From positions 1-12,579 of the forward strand of contig CAWVKK010000077.1 in assembly GCA_963929865.1 (NCBI GenBank): 12,579 bases of DNA, given 5' to 3'. Source of the DNA: JAGZHZ01 sp963929865. Its GTDB lineage: Bacteria; Bacillota; Clostridia; Lachnospirales; Lachnospiraceae. Below the pieces are notes generated by a model. The model was not told where the DNA came from. It saw nothing but the letters and a program-made list of their open reading frames with translations, and searched no databases. The translations under genes were made by a program, and so were the position numbers. Shown piece by piece: positions 1-6,065 of this stretch (position 1 is the first letter of the stretch; each line of letters opens with the position of its first letter).

Positions 1-1172
1 TTTTCTACTTTCTGGTCCACCGCAATCAAATCCTTCCGCCATGTGATTCCGTCTGCCACATAGCTTATGCTTCCGATCGTCATGCCCGCTTCAATCGGCG
101 CCTCTAAGTGATCGACCATCTCCACAATCCGTTCTATCTTTTCATCCGGGCGCATCAGGATTCCGTCTTTTCCGCTTCCGCTTTGATCTTTCTGCACAAC
201 CGGCTGAATGAAGACGGTCTTTTTCATGTTGTCTCCCTGTGCGTTTTCTACTTCAATCGGCAAAAGTTCCACTTCTTTTTCTTCCAGGAAGGATCGGTAT
301 TCGTAATTGGCAAGCCCATATTCCATCAGTTTTTTCGTATCGCTCCACTTGTAGGAACGATTGTTTGGCCATCCGCATCCCAGCAGAGCCACAATCAGCG
401 TCTTGCCGTCCTTTCTGAGCGCTCCCACATAGCAGTAGCCTGCCTCGGAAGTAAATCCCGTCTTCCCGGAAAGCGCGCCTTCCATCATATTTAAAAAAGT
501 ATTGTGATTGTTGCACGTAAACGTCCGTGATCCGTCGAGCGTTGAAAATGTATAAGAAACCGTTCTTGTCACTTCCAGAAATTCTTCTTTTTTTGGAGAT
601 TCGCCTATGCAGTACGCCATCACGCGGGCAAGATCCTGAGCCGTCGTAGCGTGCTTTCCTTTTTCGTCGGAAGCATCCAGACCATTCGGCGTGATGTAGT
701 GCGTGTTTTCGCACCCGATTTCCTCTGCCTTTTCATTCATAAGAGCGGCAAATCCCTCGACCGATCCGCCGACATGCTCTGCAATCGCCACAGCCGTGTC
801 ATTGTGGCTTTCGAGCATCAGCGAATAAAAAAGGTCCTTCAGCCGATACTGCTCGCCCTCCTGCATGTTAAGCTGCACGTCCGGCATGGACTGCGCATAG
901 GCGGATACTTCTACAATCTCATCCGGTTCGCTGTTTTCAAGCGCTACGATGCATGTCATAATCTTCGTCGTACTCGCCATCGGGCGCATTTCTTCTCCAT
1001 TTTTATCGTACAGAATCCGTCCGCTCTCTCCATCCATCAAGACAGCGCTCAGCGCGTACAGCTCCTGGTCCTGAAGCGTGTTTTCCTGCGCGTTTGCAAA
1101 ATCCCATTTCCCTAAGAGCCATACCGCTGCCAAAAGAAAACAAACTCCTAAAAATCTGCCGGATTTTTTCAT
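1..1172 (-). CDS. D-alanyl-D-alanine carboxypeptidase (penicillin-binding protein, peptidase S11 family), C-terminus cut by window edge
   Basis: The frame is open from an ATG at 1172 down to base 1 (390 codons, no stop), so the 3' end is missing. Family role: removes the terminal D-Ala from peptidoglycan pentapeptides outside the membrane. All three active-site motifs are visible: S67-T-T-K70 (nucleophile Ser67), S122-H-N124, and K237-T-G239. Residues 1-28 are a signal peptide with a hydrophobic core (about 5-21) and an A-x-A-like end. The stretch after about residue 290 should be the C-terminal beta domain of the PBP5 type; any C-terminal amphipathic anchor is outside the window. The SxN motif is SHN rather than the more usual SGN. 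An AGGAGGAG sequence lies upstream (1187-1193), slightly far from the ATG. It is last in the scpAB cluster, 127 bp after the phospholipase-like gene. A second paralogue lies at 4353-5510. The exact substrate role (vegetative or sporulation) cannot be told from sequence. Confidence 0.93.
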   Translation of the reverse strand, partial: MKKSGRFLGVCFLLAAVWLLGKWDFANAQENTLQDQELYALSAVLMDGESGRILYDKNGEEMRPMASTTKIMTCIVALENSEPDEIVEVSAYAQSMPDVQLNMQEGEQYRLKDLFYSLMLESHNDTAVAIAEHVGGSVEGFAALMNEKAEEIGCENTHYITPNGLDASDEKGKHATTAQDLARVMAYCIGESPKKEEFLEVTRTVSYTFSTLDGSRTFTCNNHNTFLNMMEGALSGKTGFTSEAGYCYVGALRKDGKTLIVALLGCGWPNNRSYKWSDTKKLMEYGLANYEYRSFLEEKEVELLPIEVENAQGDNMKKTVFIQPVVQKDQSGSGKDGILMRPDEKIERIVEMVDHLEAPIEAGMTIGSISYVADGITWRKDLIAVDQKVE

Positions 1173-1206
1173 ACTTTTCAATCTTCTCCTCCTGCGGCAG
1201 TCTGCT

Positions 1207-1240
1207 GCGGCGGTTTCTCTTCCTTTTTCTTCTCCGCCGC
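1207..1240 (-). other. GC-rich inverted repeat in the leader of the downstream DD-carboxypeptidase
   Basis: In the 127-bp gap (1173-1299) a perfect 7-bp repeat GCGGCGG/CCGCCGC (1234-1240 and 1207-1213) encloses a purine-rich 20-nt loop. It has no U-tract after it, so it is not a standard terminator. A second copy of GCCGC beside the ribosome binding site (1194-1198) could compete for the same upstream arm. No convincing promoter was seen in this gap, so read-through from the phospholipase-like gene is the simplest reading. Confidence 0.3.
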
Positions 1241-1299
1241 TGCACGTTCTCTGTGCTACTGTATGATTTTTGTCTTCAAAAAAGAACTGCTGCGTCTTC

Positions 1300-2079
1300 T
1301 TACAGATAGTTTCTCAAAAATCTTTCCTCCGCCGCAATCTCTTCGCTCTCCCAGAAACGGGTGATCACACGGATCGTTTCCGGAACGCACCGCCTCATCT
1401 CCGCAAAGAGCTCCTGCGTACTTTTGAGGCATCTTTTCCTCTTCCTTTTTCTCATCACTCTGCCTTGCGTCTCCTCATACACCCCTATCTTCTTCATGCC
1501 CCACAGCAGCCATCTTCTCTTGCGCTCACTGCTGCAGACCGTCAAATTCGTATAAAATTTCATGCCTCTTAAGCATTTTAAAACCGTCTTCGCCTCCATC
1601 CCCAAGACAGAAGCGATTTCCTGTGCGTCTTTTCTCCGGATCCGTATCGTATCCGAAGGGTGAAAGCGCATCGGATCCTTATGCGTCCGCTCCATCAGCA
1701 TCCTGTCAAGCTCTGTCTCGATTTCCGCGTGAGTGCTGTGTGTCTTTTTCATCCACTCATCTACAATCGGATGACACGCGCTGTCAAGCATAAAGTGGCA
1801 GATAAATCCTGTCACGTAGGCAAAGAGCGCTTCGCTTTGAGTCTGCCGATATGTTTGTTTCGCCTGTTCAAAAAAGCCGGCCGCTGTCTCTTTGTGCATT
1901 GCGTGTCCCAATCCGTTCACTCTGTTTTGCTGAAAGGGCCGGTAATAAAACAAAATGTCCGGACCGTGCAGACCAATCTGATAAAGATTTGCTTCCTTTC
2001 GGATTTTTCTCTGTATCTCCTGCGGCAGTCCTCTGTACACAAGGTTTCCAAAAATATGATGCGTATACGTTGTCGGCAT
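1300..2079 (-). CDS. Zinc-dependent phospholipase C family protein, cytosolic
   Basis: 259 residues, ATG at 2079 with an AGGAGG site 8 nt upstream. It resembles the zinc-dependent phospholipase C / S1-P1 nuclease fold family (Pfam Zn_dep_PLPC type). Visible candidate metal ligands: H7/H8, H38-G-P-D41, H59, H95xxxD99, H103, and H117xxxE121. The HxxxD, the 14-residue step and the HxxxE spacing match the H118/D122, H128-H142 and H142/E146 ligands of Bacillus cereus phospholipase C. There is no signal peptide and no N-terminal mature Trp, so unlike the secreted toxin-type enzymes it appears to stay in the cell. The C-terminal third is strongly basic, with a K/R run at about 210-216. It lies 23 bp after scpB and is probably co-transcribed. 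Substrate is unknown; it could act on phospholipid or another phosphodiester, or could have lost activity. Confidence 0.85.
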   Translation of the reverse strand: MPTTYTHHIFGNLVYRGLPQEIQRKIRKEANLYQIGLHGPDILFYYRPFQQNRVNGLGHAMHKETAAGFFEQAKQTYRQTQSEALFAYVTGFICHFMLDSACHPIVDEWMKKTHSTHAEIETELDRMLMERTHKDPMRFHPSDTIRIRRKDAQEIASVLGMEAKTVLKCLRGMKFYTNLTVCSSERKRRWLLWGMKKIGVYEETQGRVMRKRKRKRCLKSTQELFAEMRRCVPETIRVITRFWESEEIAAEERFLRNYL

Positions 2080-2102
2080 TTTCTTGTCCTCCTGCTGTTC
2101 TT

Positions 2103-2672
2103 TTACAGATCCAGCTTCATCTGGATCTCCGCCTCTGCTTCTGCTTTAAAATCCTCCATCTGCACCGGGCTGACGCTGGGAAGATCCTCTAAAGACTGTA
2201 CCCCAAAATGTCTCAGAAATTCTTCGGTTGTCCCAAACAGAATCGGTTTTCCCGGCGCGTCGAGCCTTCCCAGCTCCTGAATCAGATGGAAGTCAATCAG
2301 TTTGTTGATGACGTGGTCGCACTTGACGCCTCGGATTTTTTCGATTTCCATTCTCGTGACAGGCTGTTTATATGCCACGATTGCCAGTGTCTCCAGCATC
2401 ACCTCACTCATCACTGCTTTTTTCGGCTGCTTGGCGATGCGGACCAGATATTCAAAAAGCTCTGCCTTTGTGCAGAGCTGGTAGGCATTGTCCAGTTCCA
2501 GAATCCGGATTCCGCGTTCTTCCTTCTGATACTGATCCATCATAAGATGAATGATTTTTTTTGTAGTCTGGGTATCTTGTTCCACTGCCGCCGCAATTTT
2601 TTCCAGCTCTACCGAATCTCCCATGGTAAATAGAATCGCCTCAATGGCCGCCTGTATTTTCTTGATTTCCAA
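2103..2672 (-). CDS. scpB: Segregation and condensation protein B (ScpB), TTG start
   Basis: ScpB forms the SMC-ScpA-ScpB condensin complex; as a dimer of tandem winged-helix proteins it binds ScpA in the cytoplasm and aids chromosome segregation. Diagnostic segments are the LETLAIVAYKQP stretch (about residues 93-104) and the GRLDAPGKP...TTEEFL segment (about 135-153), with an acidic C-terminal tail. The longest frame begins with ATG at 2720, but the family N-terminus (M-E-I-K-K...AIEAILF) starts at a TTG at 2672, which has GAGGTGA 6 nt upstream. A GTG at 2681 is a weaker alternative. With TTG the protein has 189 residues and its start overlaps the scpA end by 32 bp, implying translational coupling. 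Identification is secure; the start is inferred. Confidence 0.95.
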   Translation of the reverse strand: MEIKKIQAAIEAILFTMGDSVELEKIAAAVEQDTQTTKKIIHLMMDQYQKEERGIRILELDNAYQLCTKAELFEYLVRIAKQPKKAVMSEVMLETLAIVAYKQPVTRMEIEKIRGVKCDHVINKLIDFHLIQELGRLDAPGKPILFGTTEEFLRHFGVQSLEDLPSVSPVQMEDFKAEAEAEIQMKLDL

Positions 2673-3435
2673 ACTCTTCACCTCGTGCTTCCTCTCTTGC
2701 CGTAATCGTAATGTCCTCAAAGCTGTGTTCCTGGACGATCGAGATCTTTCCCATTTTCATCAGCTCGAGAATGGCGAGGAATGTGACAATCATCTGTGTC
2801 TTTCCTCTTTTTTTCTCTAAAAGCTTTCGAAAACTGCATGTCTTCTTCTCAAGAACATAGTGTAACACATACTCTATTTTTTCATCCAGACTTACCGTCT
2901 CTTTTTCTATTTTTCCAAATCGGCTCCGGATCGGGTCAATTCGGGATTCCTGTTTTCGCATGATGTCCTGAAAAATTTTGTGCAGCTTTGCCAGCGTCAG
3001 GTCTTTGAGCAGCTCCTCTGTGTCTACCGGCGTTTCATATTCCAGAACCTCTTTTGGAACCGCAGGCTTTTTGAACATTATGCGCTCTGCTTCTTTTTCG
3101 CGGTCTCTAAGCTCATACGACATAAATTTATACAGCTTGTACTCCAGCAGCCGTTCTACCAGCTCGGAGCGCGGATCATCCTTTTCTTTTTCCTCTTCTT
3201 TCTCTTCTCCCGGAAGGAGCATCCTCGCTTTGATGTCGAGCAAAGTTGCCGCCATGACCAAAAATTCGCTCATGAGATTGAGATCCTGTTTTTCCATATG
3301 GTGCAGATATTCCATATACTGATCTGTAATCTGGGCGATTGGAATATCATAGATATTCACTTTATTTTTATCGATCAGATGCAAAAGAAGATCCAGAGGA
3401 CCTTCAAAATTCTGCAGCTTCACCGGTATTTCCAT
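2641..3435 (-). CDS. scpA: Segregation and condensation protein A (ScpA, kleisin)
   Basis: 264 residues. ScpA is the kleisin that bridges the SMC heads and binds ScpB. The N-terminal signature (V-K-L-x-N-F-E-G-P-L-D-L-L-L-H-L-I) begins at about residue 5, followed by the IYDIPI and SEFLVMAATLLDIKARMLLP segments typical of the family, an acidic Glu/Lys linker (about 77-90), and a C-terminal winged helix (V-T-F-L-A-I-L-E-L-M-K). The open frame extends to an ATG at 3468, inside the preceding phosphoesterase, but the ATG at 3435 has an AAGGAG site 7-8 nt upstream and gives the normal family N-terminus, so it was chosen. This leaves an 11-bp gap to the phosphoesterase stop. It overlaps scpB at its 3' end. 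Confidence 0.96.
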   Translation of the reverse strand: MEIPVKLQNFEGPLDLLLHLIDKNKVNIYDIPIAQITDQYMEYLHHMEKQDLNLMSEFLVMAATLLDIKARMLLPGEEKEEEKEKDDPRSELVERLLEYKLYKFMSYELRDREKEAERIMFKKPAVPKEVLEYETPVDTEELLKDLTLAKLHKIFQDIMRKQESRIDPIRSRFGKIEKETVSLDEKIEYVLHYVLEKKTCSFRKLLEKKRGKTQMIVTFLAILELMKMGKISIVQEHSFEDITITAREEARGEEFGNQENTGGH

Positions 3436-3446
3436 GTTCTCTCTCC

Positions 3447-4307
3447 TTATCGTTTTGACTGCTTCCATCTGACTGCAGTCTCTTGTATGGGGGGCTTATC
3501 GGCTTGATTCGTCAGCTCTATCTTGACAAGCTCAATCGGGTTGAACAGCCGGAACGGTATCGTGTGAGATCCGAGACCTGCGCTGACAATCATCGTGCTT
3601 TTTCCCTCCTGATATCTGCCTCTGTCATATTTTGGAAAGAGCCGCATCTGTGGGCTGATCACGCCTCCAATCCCCGGTATTCTCACAATCCCTCCGTGAA
3701 GGTGTCCTGCGCATACCAAATCCGCTCCCCATTGTGCGTAGGCGGGGAAAAAGACGGGGTTGTGCGCCAGGAGAATCGCAAATCCATCTTTTTTTCTGCC
3801 GCCTACATACTGCCGGACTTCTTCCGCGCTCAGGCGTCTGCGCCCCGCGCTTCTTCGAAAATATTTCTGTTCCAGCTCCAGACCGTAAATCGTAAGCGGC
3901 AGACCTTTGACGGCGATCCGTTCTCTTTTGTTTTCCAGTAAATGAATGCCGCTTGCTTTTAAGCGCTGACGGTATCTCTGATAGCCGTCTCCGTAAATCT
4001 CCGGCTTTTCTTTCATCCGGTGTTCATGATTTCCGTTTTCATAATAGACAGGATATTGTCTGCCCAGCTTTTTCATCAGATTTTCCGCCGCTGAGGTATC
4101 GCTGTTTTTTTCTCCTACAATACAGTCTCCGGCAACTAAAATCAGATCCGGCTGAAATTTTCTGATCTCGCGGATCAGCACCTCATTGTCTCTCCCGATC
4201 TGATTGCTGTGCAGGTCTGCCAGGAGTACCATGCGCACCGGCTGGTCGAAACGGTATTGTCTCGGGTCTATCCATATTCTGTATAGTACGTCTCTCATTT
4301 TTTTCAT
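3447..4307 (-). CDS. Metallophosphoesterase (calcineurin-like, YkuE/YaeI type)
   Basis: 286 residues from the ATG at 4307. The full two-metal motif set is present: D31-x-H33, G60-D61, G92-N93-H94-E95, H182 (AHNP) and G-H202-x-H204 (GHLHGG). The overall pattern is like the YkuE/YaeI group, some of which act on lipid-linked pyrophosphates such as UDP-diacylglucosamine. That group often has a membrane anchor or Tat signal, but here the protein starts directly with a basic stretch and no clear transmembrane segment. An upstream in-frame ATG at 4316 lacks a suitably placed ribosome site, whereas AGGATGG stands properly for 4307. It sits 45 bp after the DD-carboxypeptidase and 11 bp before scpA, so it is an operon member. 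Substrate cannot be inferred beyond a phosphomono- or diester. Confidence 0.9.
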   Translation of the reverse strand: MKKMRDVLYRIWIDPRQYRFDQPVRMVLLADLHSNQIGRDNEVLIREIRKFQPDLILVAGDCIVGEKNSDTSAAENLMKKLGRQYPVYYENGNHEHRMKEKPEIYGDGYQRYRQRLKASGIHLLENKRERIAVKGLPLTIYGLELEQKYFRRSAGRRRLSAEEVRQYVGGRKKDGFAILLAHNPVFFPAYAQWGADLVCAGHLHGGIVRIPGIGGVISPQMRLFPKYDRGRYQEGKSTMIVSAGLGSHTIPFRLFNPIELVKIELTNQADKPPIQETAVRWKQSKR

Positions 4308-4352
4308 AGCAACCATCCTGTTTTTTTCGTCCAGTATATCACACGCTGTCTT

Positions 4353-5510
4353 TTATAACAACCAGCTGTCCGCCGCTTTTTTCAGATAATCCAAAAATCC
4401 CGCTCTCTCTACGCTTTCTTCAGCGACAATTCCAATTCTTCCGATTTCCTTTCCGTTTAAAGAATAGATCAGGGTTCCTATCTGTTCTCCGATCTGAACC
4501 GGCGCTTCTATCTTTTCCTCCCACTCGATCTGCCTCTCTATTCCTTCAAAGCTTTCCTTTTTTGTGCTTAAATAGGAAAATGTGCCGTCATACCGGCACG
4601 ATACGGTATCTTTTATGCCTTTTTCGATTTCTGCTCCGTTTAGCTTCGGCGGATCTTCATCCTTATAAAGCGAACAGACGCCGAATCCATATGTCAGAAG
4701 AGCCGCCGCATCGTCAAATCTCGTTTTGCTGTCCGGTCCGCCCATAATCACGCTGATTAAATCGATGCCGCCGCGCGTCGCCGTGGCGGAAAGACAGAAT
4801 TTCGCCTTACTTGTACTCCCTGTTTTCAGTCCGGTGCAGCCTTCAAAACTGCGCAGCAGTTTATTTGTGTTGGTCAGTCCGAATTCACTGCTTCCCCTTG
4901 CCGTCACATGCGTCATGTTTTCCATCCAAATTCCGGAATACTCAAAAATCTCCGGATAGTTTACCGTCAGCTCCCGTGTCATCACCGCCACGTCTCTGGC
5001 TGAAGTATAGTGTTCGTCAGAGTCTGTCAGTCCGCAGCAGTCGACAAAATGAGTATGCTCCATTCCCAGTTCTTTCGCTTTTTCATTCATCTGATTGACA
5101 AAAGCCTCTTCTGTCCCTGAGATATGTTCCGCCATCGTGACCGCCGCGTCATTTCCGGAGGCAATCACAATACATTTTATCAGCGTCTCTACGCTCTGGC
5201 GCTCTCCCTCCTCCAAAAAAACCTGGGATCCTCCCATCGATTTCGCGTACGCGCTGGTAACCGCCTCTTCCTCCAGCGAAATCCTTCCTTCCTCCAGCGC
5301 CTCAAAAATCAGCAGCAGCGTCATAATTTTCGTCACGCTTGCCGGATGTCTTTCGATGTCCGCGTCTTTTTCATACAAGATTGTGCCTGTGGAGGCTTCC
5401 ATCAGCACGGCGCATGGCGATCCGATCTCAATGTGTTCCTCTGCTTCCACACTCAGGCAGCATGAGACGGATATCGCAAAGAGCAGCAGCCGGGCAATCC
5501 ATTTTTTCAT
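4353..5510 (-). CDS. D-alanyl-D-alanine carboxypeptidase (DacF-like penicillin-binding protein)
   Basis: 385 residues, complete. A signal peptide covers about 1-23 (hydrophobic core 7-20, cleavage near VEA|EE). The catalytic motifs of S11 DD-carboxypeptidases are S58-V-T-K61, S118-G-N120 and K229-T-G231. A C-terminal beta domain follows (about 280-360), and the last 25 residues form an amphipathic helix-like tail that could hold it at the outer membrane face. It trims D-Ala from peptidoglycan stem peptides and so controls cross-linking. The similarity is closest to the DacF type, known in Bacillus as a forespore protein, but expression timing here is not shown. The ATG at 5510 has a modest AAGGGA site 11 nt upstream. 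It is the first gene after the rpsU terminator and so probably heads the cluster with the phosphoesterase and scpAB. Confidence 0.94.
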   Translation of the reverse strand: MKKWIARLLLFAISVSCCLSVEAEEHIEIGSPCAVLMEASTGTILYEKDADIERHPASVTKIMTLLLIFEALEEGRISLEEEAVTSAYAKSMGGSQVFLEEGERQSVETLIKCIVIASGNDAAVTMAEHISGTEEAFVNQMNEKAKELGMEHTHFVDCCGLTDSDEHYTSARDVAVMTRELTVNYPEIFEYSGIWMENMTHVTARGSSEFGLTNTNKLLRSFEGCTGLKTGSTSKAKFCLSATATRGGIDLISVIMGGPDSKTRFDDAAALLTYGFGVCSLYKDEDPPKLNGAEIEKGIKDTVSCRYDGTFSYLSTKKESFEGIERQIEWEEKIEAPVQIGEQIGTLIYSLNGKEIGRIGIVAEESVERAGFLDYLKKAADSWLL

Positions 5511-5543
5511 AGATTCAGCTTTCCCTTCTCATCTTCTCGTTTA

Positions 5544-5572
5544 AATATATACAAGGGCAAAGTTTTCTATGC
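5544..5572 (-). promoter_or_regulatory. Candidate promoter for the DD-carboxypeptidase-scpAB cluster
   Basis: Between the rpsU terminator and the gene starting at 5510, a TATATT -10 (5544-5549) stands 17 bp from GCATAG (5567-5572). The -10 is good but the -35 is a poor match to TTGACA. A promoter is expected here because the terminator upstream should stop rpsU transcription. The GCATA element resembles the -35 of forespore sigma factors, but the -10 does not fit them well, so the sigma class is open. Confidence 0.3.
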
Positions 5573-5634
5573 AGATTCCTGGTTTTTTCTCGCTTTTTGG
5601 AAAAAGGGCTCCGCTTTTCCCCACATCTCGCTAT

Positions 5635-5667
5635 AAAAAAATCCCTGGTATAACGCCAGGGATTTTC
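5635..5667 (-). terminator. Rho-independent terminator after rpsU
   Basis: On the minus strand a perfect stem ATCCCTGG/CCAGGGAT (5656-5663 with 5641-5648), extendable by A-T pairs, encloses a 7-nt loop and is followed directly by a run of seven T. It lies about 57 bp after the rpsU stop. A textbook intrinsic terminator. Confidence 0.93.
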
Positions 5668-5723
5668 ATGTGCACAAATTATAGCTTCCAATCGGAGTAT
5701 GCTCTCCTTGTCAGCATTTTTCA

Positions 5724-5900
5724 TTAATTAAATTTACGTTTACGAGCAGCTTCAGATTTTTTCTTACGTCTAACGCTCGGTTTTTCGTAATGTTCTCTCT
5801 TACGAATTTCCTGCTGAATACCAGCTTTTGCGCAGTTTCTTTTGAAACGGCGTAACGCGCTGTCTAAAGTCTCGTTATCTTTTACGATTACATTTGACAT
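5724..5900 (-). CDS. rpsU: 30S ribosomal protein S21
   Basis: 58 residues, ATG at 5900, TAA at 5724-5726. The protein begins M-S-N-V-I-V-K-D-N-E and carries the family core L-x-x-A-L-R-R-F-K-R (about residues 12-21) and a very basic C-terminus (R-R-K-K-K-S-E-A-A-R-K-R-K), both typical of bacterial S21, which sits near the platform and anti-Shine-Dalgarno end of 16S rRNA. Length is normal for Firmicutes. A GGAGGGAGG site stands upstream. It is transcribed from its own near-consensus promoter after alaS and ends in a strong terminator, so it is monocistronic, perhaps with some read-through from alaS. The usual Firmicutes neighbour yqeY does not follow. Confidence 0.97.
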   Translation of the reverse strand: MSNVIVKDNETLDSALRRFKRNCAKAGIQQEIRKREHYEKPSVRRKKKSEAARKRKFN

Positions 5901-5922
5901 AGTCTCACACCTAACCTCCCTC

Positions 5923-5949
5923 CAGTTGTAGATTGTGCAAACACAACTG
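5923..5949 (-). promoter_or_regulatory. Alternative hairpins in the rpsU mRNA leader
   Basis: In the roughly 70-nt leader, CAGTTGT/ACAACTG (5943-5949 with 5923-5929) forms a 7-bp stem with a 13-nt loop. A second stem TTGTG/CACAA (5942-5946 with 5933-5937, 4-nt loop) uses the same upstream strand, so only one can form. The 3' arm of the first ends directly against the GGAGGGAGG site. This could tune S21 translation, but no named S21 leader motif was recognised. Confidence 0.4.
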
Positions 5950-5977
5950 TATGGGTATTTTTATTGCACTAATCAAT

Positions 5978-6005
5978 ATTATAGCAGATTTTTCTGATTC
6001 GTCAA
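5978..6005 (-). promoter_or_regulatory. rpsU: Sigma-A-type promoter of rpsU
   Basis: TTGACG (-35, 6000-6005) and a consensus TATAAT (-10, 5978-5983) are separated by 16 bp on the minus strand, placing the transcript start near 5970, about 70 nt before the rpsU ATG. It lies in the 165-bp alaS-rpsU gap. The spacer holds a small CAGA/TCTG dyad. Confidence 0.88.
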
Positions 6006-6065
6006 TAGCTTTCCATAAAATTCTATTATTTTCTCATCTGCTTTTCCCGTTTTTCTTCCAGATTT

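Noticed and set aside
253..714. 153-residue minus-strand frame within the first gene
   Set aside because: It is a shadow: the other minus frame encodes an unbroken DD-carboxypeptidase with all three active-site motifs.
1660..2280. 206-residue plus-strand frame opposite the phospholipase-like gene and scpB
   Set aside because: Antisense shadow of two well-supported genes; no ribosome site or recognisable domain.
5515..5724. 69-residue minus-strand frame whose ATG overlaps the rpsU stop (TAATG)
   Set aside because: No ribosome binding site, no recognisable protein, and it runs straight through the rpsU terminator.
5986..5997. CAGA/TCTG dyad in the rpsU promoter spacer as an operator
   Set aside because: Only 4 bp per arm; expected by chance.
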